In this document: positions 29,814 to 38,507 of the stretch, piece after piece
Layout: each line of letters opens with the position of its first letter
Numbering within the stretch: the stretch's first letter is position 1
Assembly: GCF_015637705.1 (NCBI RefSeq)
Contig: NZ_JADOBE010000003.1
Span: 248,001 to 312,000, forward strand
Source of the DNA: Pseudomonas sp. N040
Lineage (GTDB): Bacteria > Pseudomonadota > Gammaproteobacteria > Pseudomonadales > Pseudomonadaceae
Direction: 5' to 3'
Length of the DNA: 64,000 nt
The notes under the pieces: model-generated
The model's input: only the letters and a program-made list of their open reading frames with translations
Told to the model about the DNA's origin: nothing
Databases searched by the model: none
Position numbers and translations under genes: made by a program

Positions 29814-29869
29814 TCCGGATGCAATCCTGGAGAGCTTTCACCCCATTACCCGGATTGCATCCGGGCTAC
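29814..29869. repeat. Imperfect inverted repeat, 'CCGGATTGCATCCGGG' family
   Basis: GTCCGGATGCAATCC (29814-29828) and GGATTGCATCCGGGC (29852-29866) form an inverted pair around a 23-base spacer. The arms match a palindromic motif scattered in the intergenic DNA of several Pseudomonas. It lies in the gap between the tRNA genes and dinB. Confidence 0.6.
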
Positions 29870-29981
29870 TGACTGTGGGGCCGGTGAGGCAGGCAACCGG
29901 CCGCAAAGGGCGCCACCACAAACCAGCAGGTGCCGGGGAGATGGTCTTCTTTCAGGCGATTATTGATCTGATCCTTGTTTG

Positions 29982-30045
29982 GCAGGAGCGTCGCCCATCG
30001 GCGCGATGGACCCGGCAAAAGCTCGCGTAGGGGCGGCGCTCCTGC
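29982..30045. repeat. BIME-like pair of REP units before dinB
   Basis: GCAGGAGCGTCGCCC (29982-29996) and GGGGCGGCGCTCCTGC (30030-30045) are inverted copies with one mismatch, 33 bases apart. Their 'GGCGCTCCTGC' core resembles the Pseudomonas REP motif also seen after fpr. The rest of the 445-base stretch 29705-30149 holds no gene that I can support; the dinB promoter should be in its last ~100 bases. Confidence 0.6.
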
Positions 30046-30149
30046 AAAGCGCATGAAAATTCATTCTATTCAAGGGCCGGATAAATGGCGCATTCACGGT
30101 GCTAGAATTCAGCCCTCAACGCCAGCCCTGTAGGGCTTCCCGGGATGCC

Positions 30150-31199
30150 GTGCGCAAGATTATCCATGTCGACTGCGATTGCTTCTACGCTGCCATCGAG
30201 ATGCGCGATGATCCGCGTCTGGCCAGGCAGCCGGTAGCCGTTGGCGGCGCGGCAGACCGGCGCGGGGTGATTGCTACCTGCAACTATGAGGCGCGGGCCT
30301 TCGGGGTGCGCTCGGCGATGCCTTCGCGACAGGCGCTCAAGCTGTGCCCCGATCTGCTGATCCTCAAGCCGCGCATGGAGGCTTACAGGGCTGCTTCGCG
30401 GGAAATTCACGGCATCTTTCGAGACTACACGGAGCAGATAGAGCCGCTGTCGCTGGATGAGGCCTATCTCGATGTGACCCGGAGCAGCCAGCATGCCGGT
30501 AGTGCTACCCGCATCGCGCGCGAGATCCAGAACCGGGTCTGGCAGGAAGTGCGGATCACTGTCTCGGCCGGGGTGGCGCCGAACAAGTTTCTGGCCAAGA
30601 TTGCCAGTGACTGGAGGAAACCCAACGGCCTGTTTGTCATTGCGCCGGATGAGGTCGAGGCTTTCGTCAGTGCCTTGCCTGTCAGCAAACTGCACGGGGT
30701 TGGCAAGGTTACTGCCGAGCGCCTGCTGCGCATGGGAATTCGGACCTGCAGTGATCTGCGCCAGCGGGACCGGCTGGACTTGCTGCGCGAGTTCGGCAGC
30801 TTCGGCGAGCGGCTCTGGCAGCTTGCCCGGGGTAATGACGAGCGCGCGGTGCAGGCCGATGGCCGGCGCCAGTCGGTCAGCGTCGAACATACCTACGATC
30901 AGGACCTGCCGGATCTGTCGGCCTGCCTGGCGCGCCTGCCGCTCTTGCTGGAAGAACTCAATCGTCGCTTGCTGCGCCTGGACAGTAGCTATCGGGCAGA
31001 TAAGCCCTTCGTCAAGCTCAAGTTTCATGACTTTACCCAAACGACTCTGGAACAGGCGGGGGTTGGCCGCGACCTGAACAGTTACAGCCGCTTGCTCGGT
31101 GCTGCCCATATGCGCGGCAACAAGGCGGTGCGTTTGATTGGTATCGGTGTGCGTCTGGTAGATCTGCGAGGTCGTCATGAGCAAATGGTGTTGTTCTGA
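30150..31199 (+). CDS. dinB: DNA polymerase IV (DinB)
   Basis: Y-family translesion polymerase of 349 aa. The metal-binding sites are IIHVDCDCFYAAIEMRDDP at the N-terminus (D8) and EPLSLDEAYLDVT near residue 102. The DNA-binding region KLHGVGKVTAERL near residue 180 and a little-finger domain from about 240 complete the family plan. The start is taken as GTG at 30150 (MRKIIHVDC), because the family begins there and GGGA lies 5 bases upstream. A longer in-frame ATG would add 17 unrelated residues. I could not find a LexA box of the CTGT-N8-ACAG type in the preceding 100 bases. Confidence 0.95.
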   Translation: MRKIIHVDCDCFYAAIEMRDDPRLARQPVAVGGAADRRGVIATCNYEARAFGVRSAMPSRQALKLCPDLLILKPRMEAYRAASREIHGIFRDYTEQIEPLSLDEAYLDVTRSSQHAGSATRIAREIQNRVWQEVRITVSAGVAPNKFLAKIASDWRKPNGLFVIAPDEVEAFVSALPVSKLHGVGKVTAERLLRMGIRTCSDLRQRDRLDLLREFGSFGERLWQLARGNDERAVQADGRRQSVSVEHTYDQDLPDLSACLARLPLLLEELNRRLLRLDSSYRADKPFVKLKFHDFTQTTLEQAGVGRDLNSYSRLLGAAHMRGNKAVRLIGIGVRLVDLRGRHEQMVLF

Positions 31200-31314
31200 A
31201 TGATATCGCTGGCGAACTGTTCATTCGCCGCGAACGCCCTGCGGGGCGCTCGGTGCTGCCTGTCCCCCACCCTTGGGCGGTCTCGGTGCGGGGCGGCGGC
31301 CCGCCGGTATGCCG

Positions 31315-33153
31315 CTATGCAGCCAGCACCACACACCAGCCTTTGATTGGTGCATTGCTCTCCATGCGCAGCACGCGCTCCTCCAGAGCGAGCAGTTGCA
31401 GATGGTGATCAGTCGCCAGGCGTTGCAGGTAGGCGCTGGCATGGGCGAAGCGGCCCGAGAGCAGTAGCTGGTAGTCGCTAATAATGCTTTGCTGCCCTGC
31501 CGGCAACAAGGCATCACTGGATTCAACAGAGAACAGGAAGAGTCCGCCCGGTACCAGCAGGCGCCTTGCTTGAGCGTAAATCTCCTCCAGATCACCGATA
31601 TACACGAACACATCGGCAGCAATCAGCAAATCGAAGCGCGCATCGGGTTCGGCTTGCATCATGCCCAGCAGGTCAGACTGCACCAGCCGTTGGTAGATGT
31701 TGCGCTCGCGTGCCTTGTCGAGCATTTTGCCCGAGAGATCAACGCCAGCCAGCTCCTCGGAAAACGGCGCAAACGCCACGCCGCACAAGCCGGTTCCGCA
31801 GCCCAGATCGAGCACTCGCCAGGCGCCCTCGGCCGTCCTGCAGTGCTTGCGCGCCATCTGCAGCAGGTGGGCAGGATTGTCGTACTTGAGTCCTTCGATC
31901 AGGTGCTTGTCGAACTTGGCGGCATAGCCGTCGAACACCTCGGTGACGTATTCGGCTGCCGATGTCTTCGGTATTTCGCCCCGGAGTGCGGCCATCATAT
32001 GCAGCAAAGTCGGGCTTTTAACACCCAGATCCAGCGCCTTCTGAAAAGACTCCAGCGCAGAGTCGAGCTTGCCTTTCCTGTTCAGGTGCATGCCGAGACT
32101 GAAGTGAGCAGAACCCATTTTCGGATACCTGGCAATTACCCCTTGGCATATCTCGACGGCCCCATCTCCATCGCCTTGCGAGTTTTTTGATTCGGCAAGG
32201 CTCAGCAACACGAGGCTATTCTCCGGATCCAGCTCCAGCGCCTTGAGCAAGGCTTGTTCGGCTACCGGGTGCAAATTGTTTGCTTGCAGCGCGAGGCCGA
32301 GGTGGTAATAGGCTTCGGCGTAGTCGGGTTTCAGTTTGATCGCCGTGGACAGGCTTTCGGCAGCCGGTTCCGGGCGGCCCCGGGCATTCAGCACCAGTCC
32401 GAGGTTGTAGTAGGCAATGGCGGAGTGCCGGTCCAGGCGCAAGGCCTGCAGCAGGGAGGCTTCCGCCTCGCTCAGTTTGGCAAGGGCAAATTGAGCGGTG
32501 CCAAGACCAATGAAGGCTTCGCTACAATCGGGCCTGCTGCCAATCAGTTGCCGGAAAGTCGCTTCGGCCTGTTCAGCGCGTCCCAGCTTCTGCAAGACAG
32601 TGCCCTGACCCAGGGCGGCTTCAAGTAGGGCCGAATTGAACCTGAGCGCGTTCTGGTAACTGCTCAGCGCTGCAGGAAGGTCACCCTTGCGTTTCAGGGC
32701 ATTGCCCAGATTGTTGTGGGCCTCGGCATACTGCGGGTCAAGCCGGATGGCGGCGCGGTAACAGGCGATGCAGCGAGCTGTGTCCTGGTCAATCTGCCGA
32801 TAGGCATTGCCCAGGTTATTGTGGAAAACCGGGTTGCGCGGATTCTTCCGGATGGCACGCTCGATCAGTTGGGCTGACTGGGCAAATTTACCCGCCTGCG
32901 CAGCAATCACACCGAGCAGGTGGAGGGCATCAGACTGGTCCGGATCGATGAGCAGAACTTGCTGATAGAGTGCTTCGGCCTGGCTGAATTGCCCGCCCCG
33001 ATGGTGCAGAACAGCGCGTTCAAGCAGTTGGCTGGCCTGAACACGACCAGAGGTGTTTATCGGTGCCTGCGTTATCGCTGGTGTGCCGCAGCAGTGCTTG
33101 CTTTTTTTGCCGCTGCCACAGGGGCAGGGATCGTTCCGGCCGACGTTACGCAT
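31315..33153 (-). CDS. SEC-C / TPR / SAM-methyltransferase fusion protein
   Basis: Protein of 612 aa with three parts. The N-terminus carries a zinc SEC-C motif, NDPCPCGSGKKSKHCCG (about 5-21). Residues ~40-390 are about ten tetratricopeptide repeats; examples are DALHLLGVIAAQAGKFAQSA and AEAHNNLGNALKRKGDLPAAL. From ~400 to the end lies a class I methyltransferase, with motif I VLDLGCGTGLCGVAFAPF near residue 450 and ARFDLLIAADVFVYIGDLE near 510. TPR-methyltransferase fusions of this kind modify unknown targets. It converges with dinB and is divergent from the DUF1302 cluster. Confidence 0.85.
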   Translation of the reverse strand: MRNVGRNDPCPCGSGKKSKHCCGTPAITQAPINTSGRVQASQLLERAVLHHRGGQFSQAEALYQQVLLIDPDQSDALHLLGVIAAQAGKFAQSAQLIERAIRKNPRNPVFHNNLGNAYRQIDQDTARCIACYRAAIRLDPQYAEAHNNLGNALKRKGDLPAALSSYQNALRFNSALLEAALGQGTVLQKLGRAEQAEATFRQLIGSRPDCSEAFIGLGTAQFALAKLSEAEASLLQALRLDRHSAIAYYNLGLVLNARGRPEPAAESLSTAIKLKPDYAEAYYHLGLALQANNLHPVAEQALLKALELDPENSLVLLSLAESKNSQGDGDGAVEICQGVIARYPKMGSAHFSLGMHLNRKGKLDSALESFQKALDLGVKSPTLLHMMAALRGEIPKTSAAEYVTEVFDGYAAKFDKHLIEGLKYDNPAHLLQMARKHCRTAEGAWRVLDLGCGTGLCGVAFAPFSEELAGVDLSGKMLDKARERNIYQRLVQSDLLGMMQAEPDARFDLLIAADVFVYIGDLEEIYAQARRLLVPGGLFLFSVESSDALLPAGQQSIISDYQLLLSGRFAHASAYLQRLATDHHLQLLALEERVLRMESNAPIKGWCVVLAA

Positions 33154-33423
33154 TAATCGATCTCGTTATGTTGTGCTTTAGGCTGCAGTCGAGCTGTTGG
33201 CTGGCTGAGCCATGATGGGCTCATGGATATTGCGTGGAATGCTATCAAGCTTTCAGGTGGCCCGGCGCCGCATTTCTTGGATCAATTGCCCGGACAAAAT
33301 CTCGCGTCATCGCGGCCAAGGGGATTGCAGACTGGCATAAGTTGATAGTTCCCGCGTTCCAGCGAGGGAACCGCTCCACAGGTGAGTTGCGGAACACCGA
33401 CGCGTAGCCTCTGGCGCTGCTTT

Positions 33424-33441
33424 CCCACGCGGGCGCGTGGG
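33424..33441. repeat. REP-type hairpin
   Basis: CCCACGC-GGGC-GCGTGGG is a perfect 7-bp stem followed by AGCGATCAA. It is similar to the 'TTCCCACGC...GCGTGGGA' palindromes dispersed in Pseudomonas intergenic DNA. Confidence 0.6.
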
Positions 33442-33604
33442 AGCGATCAATTTTAAAAAGGTTGCTCGCTGGTGGTGCATGGGCGATGCACCTGCTTTAC
33501 TATTTTTCGAACAGTGCGTTGCGTCTGAAACCACTGTGGCGCAAGCGGATCAGGGCTTCTGGCTCAAAGGGGGCTAAATAGAAACGCGAACATAAATTCA
33601 TTTC

Positions 33605-33621
33605 CGGTCATGTACTGACCG
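33605..33621. promoter_or_regulatory. Operator-like palindrome upstream of the DUF1302 cluster
   Basis: CGGTCATGTACTGACCG is a perfect 6+5+6 palindrome about 130 bases before the DUF1302 start. Size and symmetry suit a dimeric repressor or activator, but the binding protein is unknown. Confidence 0.4.
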
Positions 33622-33749
33622 CTGGTGGGGGATTTTTCTGTTCCATTTTGGTGAAACATGCGGTAAAAATTGGCACCGCTTCTATTCTCAGGCGGGGATA
33701 GAAGCTGAACAAATCAGCATCAACATAAAAACAAAGGTGGGTAAGCGCC

Positions 33750-35801
33750 ATGCAGAACAAAAAAATCCAGTCATTCAATTTTCGTAGGGGCTTGCTTGCC
33801 TCGGCTGTAATGGCCGGCATGGGCGTATCCAGCGCGCAGGCAATCGAGGTGGACGTTGGCAATCCGGATGTAGCCGTCCGCTTCGACAACACCCTCAAGT
33901 ACAACTATGGCGTGCGCACTGAAAGTGCCGACCAGAAAATGCTCAATACGCCGAACAATAACGACGGCGATTACAATTTCCGCCATGCCGGGACCAATAT
34001 CACCAACCGCGTAGACATCCTTTCCGAAGTGGATGTGGTGTACAAGGAATCCATGGGCTTCCGCGTCAGCGCGGCGGGCTGGTATGACAAGGCTTACGAC
34101 AACACAGGCTCCAATTCCAACGGCTTTGTCAACGGCGCTGCATCATCGACTTCTCAGTTGCTCGGTGGTGTCAATCCTGCGCAGCAAAACCCCTTCATTA
34201 ATACTTATGGCGCGACCAATCCAAGCTCGCACCTGAGCAATTATGCCCAGCGCTATTACAGTGGGCCGTCCGGTGAAATCCTTGATGCCTTCGTGTTCTA
34301 CAGCACCGAAGTGGGTGATGAGTCGCTGCTCAGTTTCAAGGTCGGCCAGACCAACACCTTCTGGGGTGAAACCCTGCTGAACCCGATTCACTCGGTCAGC
34401 TATGGCCAGTCCGGCCTCGATCTGGCCAAGCTGGCGTCCTCGCCGGGTACCGAAGCCAAAGAATTGTTCGTGCCGCGTAACCAGCTGTTCACCAGCTTTA
34501 CCCTGAACTCCGACTGGACCTTTGCCGGACAGTATTTCCTCGACTGGGATGCTGCCCGTTTGCCGGAAGCGGGTACTTATTACGGCGGTGCGGATGTGCT
34601 GGACCAGGGAGGGCAATCCTTCGTCCTTGGCCATAGTTCCACTGGTGTTTTGCCCGCCAACCAGTTCAGCATAGTGCCGCGCGGGAAAGACTACGAGCCG
34701 GATGATGCCGGTGACTGGGGTCTGATGGCCAAATGGGCGCCGGAGTGGCTGGATGGCTCTTTGGGTGCCTATTACCGCAACACCTCGGATATTCTGCCGC
34801 AGAGTTATCTGGGCGGAAGTACTGTTTCTGCCGGTAATGTGAATGTTGCTCTTCCAATCTGTAAATTCATTGGTGTGCCGACGTGTGTGAAGGCGCAGGC
34901 TGGTGGGAATCTCGTGAACTCCCTGGCCGACACCGAGTATGGGCTGGCCTATGCAGAGGACATTGATATTTTCGGCATCAGCCTGTCGAAGAACATTGAG
35001 GGTGTCAGTGTTGGCAGTGACCTGAACTACCGTCACAACATGCCGCTGGCCAGCATTACCGCGATTTTCAGCCCTGAACTGGCGAACGACCTGTATGCAA
35101 ACCTTTATAGCGGGGCTATCCCTCTTGGGTCGACGCTTGCTCTTCCGGCGCGCGGTGCAGGCACGGGTGTGGTGGATCAGCGTGAAATCGACAACAGTAC
35201 CTTTGCCACCGGTGACACCTTGCACTGGGTGGTCAATGGCCTGACCACCTTTGCCGATACCCCGGTATTTGATTCGGCGACCTTGCTGGGTGAGGTTTAC
35301 ACCAGCTATCTGGTTAGCCTGGATGATGATAATTCTGCTCTGTACAAGGGCAAGAGTACCTACCATGGTATTGATGCGTCGGATCGCAGCAACGTTGGCA
35401 TTGCCGTCAACTTTACGCCTACCTGGTATCAGGTATTCCCGGGGGTTGATATGACAGCGCCGTTGTCGGTCAACGTAGGTGTCGATGGCACCTCACCGGT
35501 ACAGGGCGGTGGCGCCAAGGACACCGGCAACTATGCAGTTGGCGTGGGCGCGCAGATTTACAACAAGTACTTCGTCGACCTGAAATATGTCGATGCGTTC
35601 GGCAAGACGGAAGACTGCGACTACAGCCCGGACACGGTTAATGGTCCGACTGACACTTCCGGCGACGGCGCAACGCCGAACGCCCTGGCTACCAGCCAGG
35701 CGTATACCTGTTACGAGGGCAGTTACTCGTCCTTCTCCGGTGCTGGTGCAACCATCGAAGATCGCGGCGCGGTTTACCTGACCTTCAAGACCACCATCTG
35801 A
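33750..35801 (+). CDS. DUF1302 protein, probable outer-membrane beta-barrel
   Basis: Exported protein of 683 aa. The signal peptide ends near residue 31 (LLASAVMAGMGVSSAQA). The mature part is rich in alternating aromatic/polar beta-strand patterns, Gly, Asn and Tyr. Examples are FRVSAAGWYDKAYDNTG, the conserved FKVGQTNTFWGETLLNPI near residue 197 and NYAVGVGAQIYNKYFVDLKY near the C-terminus, which ends in a strand (VYLTFKTTI). DUF1302 proteins are predicted large outer-membrane barrels and usually sit next to a DUF1329 gene, as here (64 bases downstream). Function is unknown; transport of a hydrophobic compound or lipid is the usual guess. GGTGGGTAAG precedes the start. Confidence 0.85.
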   Translation: MQNKKIQSFNFRRGLLASAVMAGMGVSSAQAIEVDVGNPDVAVRFDNTLKYNYGVRTESADQKMLNTPNNNDGDYNFRHAGTNITNRVDILSEVDVVYKESMGFRVSAAGWYDKAYDNTGSNSNGFVNGAASSTSQLLGGVNPAQQNPFINTYGATNPSSHLSNYAQRYYSGPSGEILDAFVFYSTEVGDESLLSFKVGQTNTFWGETLLNPIHSVSYGQSGLDLAKLASSPGTEAKELFVPRNQLFTSFTLNSDWTFAGQYFLDWDAARLPEAGTYYGGADVLDQGGQSFVLGHSSTGVLPANQFSIVPRGKDYEPDDAGDWGLMAKWAPEWLDGSLGAYYRNTSDILPQSYLGGSTVSAGNVNVALPICKFIGVPTCVKAQAGGNLVNSLADTEYGLAYAEDIDIFGISLSKNIEGVSVGSDLNYRHNMPLASITAIFSPELANDLYANLYSGAIPLGSTLALPARGAGTGVVDQREIDNSTFATGDTLHWVVNGLTTFADTPVFDSATLLGEVYTSYLVSLDDDNSALYKGKSTYHGIDASDRSNVGIAVNFTPTWYQVFPGVDMTAPLSVNVGVDGTSPVQGGGAKDTGNYAVGVGAQIYNKYFVDLKYVDAFGKTEDCDYSPDTVNGPTDTSGDGATPNALATSQAYTCYEGSYSSFSGAGATIEDRGAVYLTFKTTI

Positions 35802-35865
35802 TTTAGCCTGAGCAACGCAGTGCCTGCGGGCACTGCTTATAAAAACAAGCAGGAGAAACACTACG

Positions 35866-37224
35866 ATGAAATTCGTGCAAACATTGATGGCTGCCTCTCT
35901 GGCGGTGGCCTTTGCCGGAGCGGCACAGGCGGCTGTATCGCTGCAGGAAGCCGAGAAGCTCGGCACCACCCTGACCGGTGTTGGTGCCGAGCGTGCCGCT
36001 AATGCGGATGGCTCGATCCCCGAATATACCGGAGGCAATACCCAGTTGCCGGCAGGCTTCAATGCCGGTGACTCCTATCGCCCAAACCCTTATGCCAATG
36101 AGAAGCCGGTCCTGGTCATCGATCAGTCCAATCTGGCTGCCAACAAGGACAAGCTGACCGCCACCACGGCGGAGCTGCTCAAGCGCTACCCGAACAACAA
36201 GGTGGAGGTGTATCCAACCCACCGTTCGGTCTGGCTTCCTCAGGCGATTGTTGCCAATGCCAAGCTCAACGCCGTCAGTGCCAAGACTGTGAACGATGGC
36301 GTGGGTATTGCCAATGCGCTACCGGGCGTACCGTTCCCGATCCCGCAAACGGGCAGCGAAGTGATGTGGAACCACCTGCTTCGTTACAGTGGCGTGACCA
36401 TCCAGAGCAAGTTCGACAGCTGGAACGTCGATAGCGCGGGCGTACCGACACTGGCAACCACGGGCCTGGCCACTGTTAACCTGCCAGTCTATGAAGACCT
36501 GACCAGGGTTATGGAAGCCAAGGACATCTTTTATCGCATCAAGGTGAATTACAGTGGCCCGGCCCGTCGCGCCGGCGAAGCGATTCTGGTTCAGGATGCG
36601 GTCAATCCAATCGTGCAACCTCGCCGCGCCTGGCAGTACCTGCCTGGCCAGCGCCGGGTGAAACTGGCCCCCGATCTGGCCTACGATACGCCAAACCCGG
36701 GTACTGCTGGCGCAGCTACCTATGACGATACCTTCGTCTTTACTGGTGCGCTGGATCGCTTTGAGTGGAAGCTGATTGGCAAGCAGGAGATGTACATTCC
36801 TTACAATACTTACGATCTGGTTTATGGCAAGGATGTCAAGGCGATTGTAAAGGCCAACAACATTGCCCCGGATCAGGTGCGCTGGGAAAAGCACCGGGTG
36901 TGGGTCGTCGAGGGTTCGCTCAAGCCGGGTAAGCGCCACATCTACCACAAGCGTCGCGTCTATATCGATGAGGACTCCTGGACTGCTGTCGCTGCCGATA
37001 TGTACGATGCCCGTGGCGATCTGTACCGTGGCTCGTATGCATTCATGGCGCCCAGCTACGACGTGGGTGTTCCGAATGCCACTGCGCATGCGATCTATGA
37101 CCTGGTTGGTGGTAGCTACACGCTCAACGGCCTGACTGGCCCATACGGTGGCGTGCGCTATATCGATAACCTGTCCAAGTCCAAGTGGTCGCCTGAGTCG
37201 CTGGCGGGTGCCGGTATCCGTTGA
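35866..37224 (+). CDS. DUF1329 protein, periplasmic LolA/LolB-like candidate
   Basis: Exported protein of 452 aa with a signal peptide (MKFVQTLMAASLAVAFAGAAQA). The mature protein has the DUF1329 motifs EAEKLGTTLTGVGAERAANADGS-type N-terminus, YRIKVNYSGPARRAGE, WQYLPGQRRVKLAP near residue 258 and the C-terminal KRHIYHKRRVYIDEDSW. The fold is described for the family as LolA/LolB-like, a half-barrel that can hold a lipid, so the protein may ferry a hydrophobic cargo through the periplasm. It follows the DUF1302 gene by 64 bases with AGGAGAAA before the start, so the two are certainly coupled. An intrinsic terminator follows. Confidence 0.85.
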   Translation: MKFVQTLMAASLAVAFAGAAQAAVSLQEAEKLGTTLTGVGAERAANADGSIPEYTGGNTQLPAGFNAGDSYRPNPYANEKPVLVIDQSNLAANKDKLTATTAELLKRYPNNKVEVYPTHRSVWLPQAIVANAKLNAVSAKTVNDGVGIANALPGVPFPIPQTGSEVMWNHLLRYSGVTIQSKFDSWNVDSAGVPTLATTGLATVNLPVYEDLTRVMEAKDIFYRIKVNYSGPARRAGEAILVQDAVNPIVQPRRAWQYLPGQRRVKLAPDLAYDTPNPGTAGAATYDDTFVFTGALDRFEWKLIGKQEMYIPYNTYDLVYGKDVKAIVKANNIAPDQVRWEKHRVWVVEGSLKPGKRHIYHKRRVYIDEDSWTAVAADMYDARGDLYRGSYAFMAPSYDVGVPNATAHAIYDLVGGSYTLNGLTGPYGGVRYIDNLSKSKWSPESLAGAGIR

Positions 37225-37343
37225 TTGCCTTGAGCAGCTGATTTCCAATCTTGTGCTTGACTAGTTCGAGGGTGTCGCCGTCGTCTGGCAGCGACACTCG
37301 AGTGCGGGTGCTAATCAAAGGGTTGGATTATCAAATGATCTCC

Positions 37344-37385
37344 AATCGCCGGATCGCATGCCTGCATGCGTTCCGGCGATTTTTC
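37344..37385 (+). terminator. Intrinsic terminator after the DUF1329 gene
   Basis: AATCGCCGGA plus CGCATG (37344-37360) pairs with CATGCG plus TCCGGCGATT (37365-37381), followed by T-rich sequence. It lies between the DUF1329 and YCF48-like genes. The two halves of the cluster may be separately expressed, or transcription may attenuate here. Confidence 0.85.
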
Positions 37386-37400
37386 TTGTGAGGAAAGCGC

Positions 37401-38477
37401 ATGTATTTTTCCAAGAGACTCTTGCTGTCAGCGCTGTGTTCAGCGCTCTTCATGCAGCAAGGTACAATTCAGGCCGCCGAATATGCAGACGTCCTGGAGA
37501 CCCCGGCTCTGATGAGCCAGATTGCCATCAAAGGTGGATTGAACGGTGTCACCAGCGCCGGTTCGCGGCTGGTGGCTGTTGGTCTGCGAGGCCATATTCT
37601 GTACTCCGACGATGCTGGCAAAACCTGGCTGCAGGCCAAGGTGCCGCTCAGTTCGGATCTGACCGCCGTACATTTCCCGACACCGTCCGAGGGCTGGGCG
37701 GTTGGCCATGATGGCGTGGTGTTGCACACCTCCGATGCAGGCGCAACCTGGACCAAACAACTGGATGGTACCCAGACTGGCAAGATCATGCTGGAGTACT
37801 ACACCCGTCTGGCCGCAACGGATCCAGCCAACGAGCAGTTTGCTACGCTGGTCGCTGATGCACAGCGGATGGCAGATGAAGGTGCTGACAAACCGTTTAT
37901 GAGTGTCTGGTTTGCTGATAACCAGAATGGCTACATCGTGGGTGCCTTTGGCATGGCTTTCCAGACCAAGGACGGTGGCGCGAGCTGGACCCCAATCAAT
38001 GAAAAGGTCGACAATCCGCAGGCCTTGCACCTGAATGCGATTACCGGGTTTGGTACGGATGGTGTGATCGCGGTCAGCGAGCAGGGCTCGGTGCTTCAGC
38101 TGGATCCTGCCAGTGGTAACTTCGCGCACATCAAGACGCCTTATGACGGCACCTACTTTGGTGTCCTTGCCACTAAAAACAATCTGATCATTTATGGTCT
38201 GCGTGGCATGGCTTTCCGCAGCAATGATGGCGGTACCAGTTGGAATCGAATTGTTACACCAGTGAAGCAGACGTTCACCGCGGCCACTGTCGATGACGCC
38301 GGGCAGGTGTTTCTGTTCACCCAGCCAGGTCATGTGCTGAAGAGTACCGATGGCGGTGTCACATTCGAGCCTGTGCCGCAGGCCAGCTTGTCCCCGGTGA
38401 GTGGTGCGGTTGCTGCCGGCGACAAGGCGTTGGTGCTCGTAGGCCCGCGTGGCGTGCGCGTGTTCCCTGTTGAATAA
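37401..38477 (+). CDS. YCF48/BNR-repeat beta-propeller, secreted
   Basis: Exported protein of 358 aa with a signal peptide ending near residue 28 (TIQAAEYAD). It has at least five BNR/Asp-box repeats: LYSDDAGKTWLQAK (~62), LHTSDAGATWTKQL (~113), FQTKDGGASWTPIN (~191), FRSNDGGTSWNRIV (~273) and LKSTDGGVTFEPVP (~312). This gives a six- or seven-bladed beta-propeller like the photosystem assembly factor Ycf48. In non-photosynthetic bacteria such proteins are typically found beside RND permeases. GAGGAAAGCGC precedes the start. The RND gene begins 30 bases after its stop, so the two are cotranscribed. Its role is probably a periplasmic partner of the permease. Confidence 0.85.
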   Translation: MYFSKRLLLSALCSALFMQQGTIQAAEYADVLETPALMSQIAIKGGLNGVTSAGSRLVAVGLRGHILYSDDAGKTWLQAKVPLSSDLTAVHFPTPSEGWAVGHDGVVLHTSDAGATWTKQLDGTQTGKIMLEYYTRLAATDPANEQFATLVADAQRMADEGADKPFMSVWFADNQNGYIVGAFGMAFQTKDGGASWTPINEKVDNPQALHLNAITGFGTDGVIAVSEQGSVLQLDPASGNFAHIKTPYDGTYFGVLATKNNLIIYGLRGMAFRSNDGGTSWNRIVTPVKQTFTAATVDDAGQVFLFTQPGHVLKSTDGGVTFEPVPQASLSPVSGAVAAGDKALVLVGPRGVRVFPVE

Positions 38478-38507
38478 GCCAGAACAAAGAGAGAGGCGTA
38501 CCTGATC

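Larger units (their letters stand above)
33154..33749. other. Repeat- and palindrome-bearing spacer upstream of the DUF1302 cluster
   Basis: No gene is supported in these 596 bases. They contain a REP-type hairpin CCCACGC-GGGC-GCGTGGG (33424-33441) and a hairpin GGTGCAT-GGGCG-ATGCACC (33474-33492). Nearer the DUF1302 start are a perfect operator-like palindrome (33605-33621) and a perfect 8-base inverted repeat (33678-33705). The promoters of the TPR-methyltransferase gene and of the DUF1302 cluster must lie here, but I could not assign their boxes with confidence. Confidence 0.65.
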
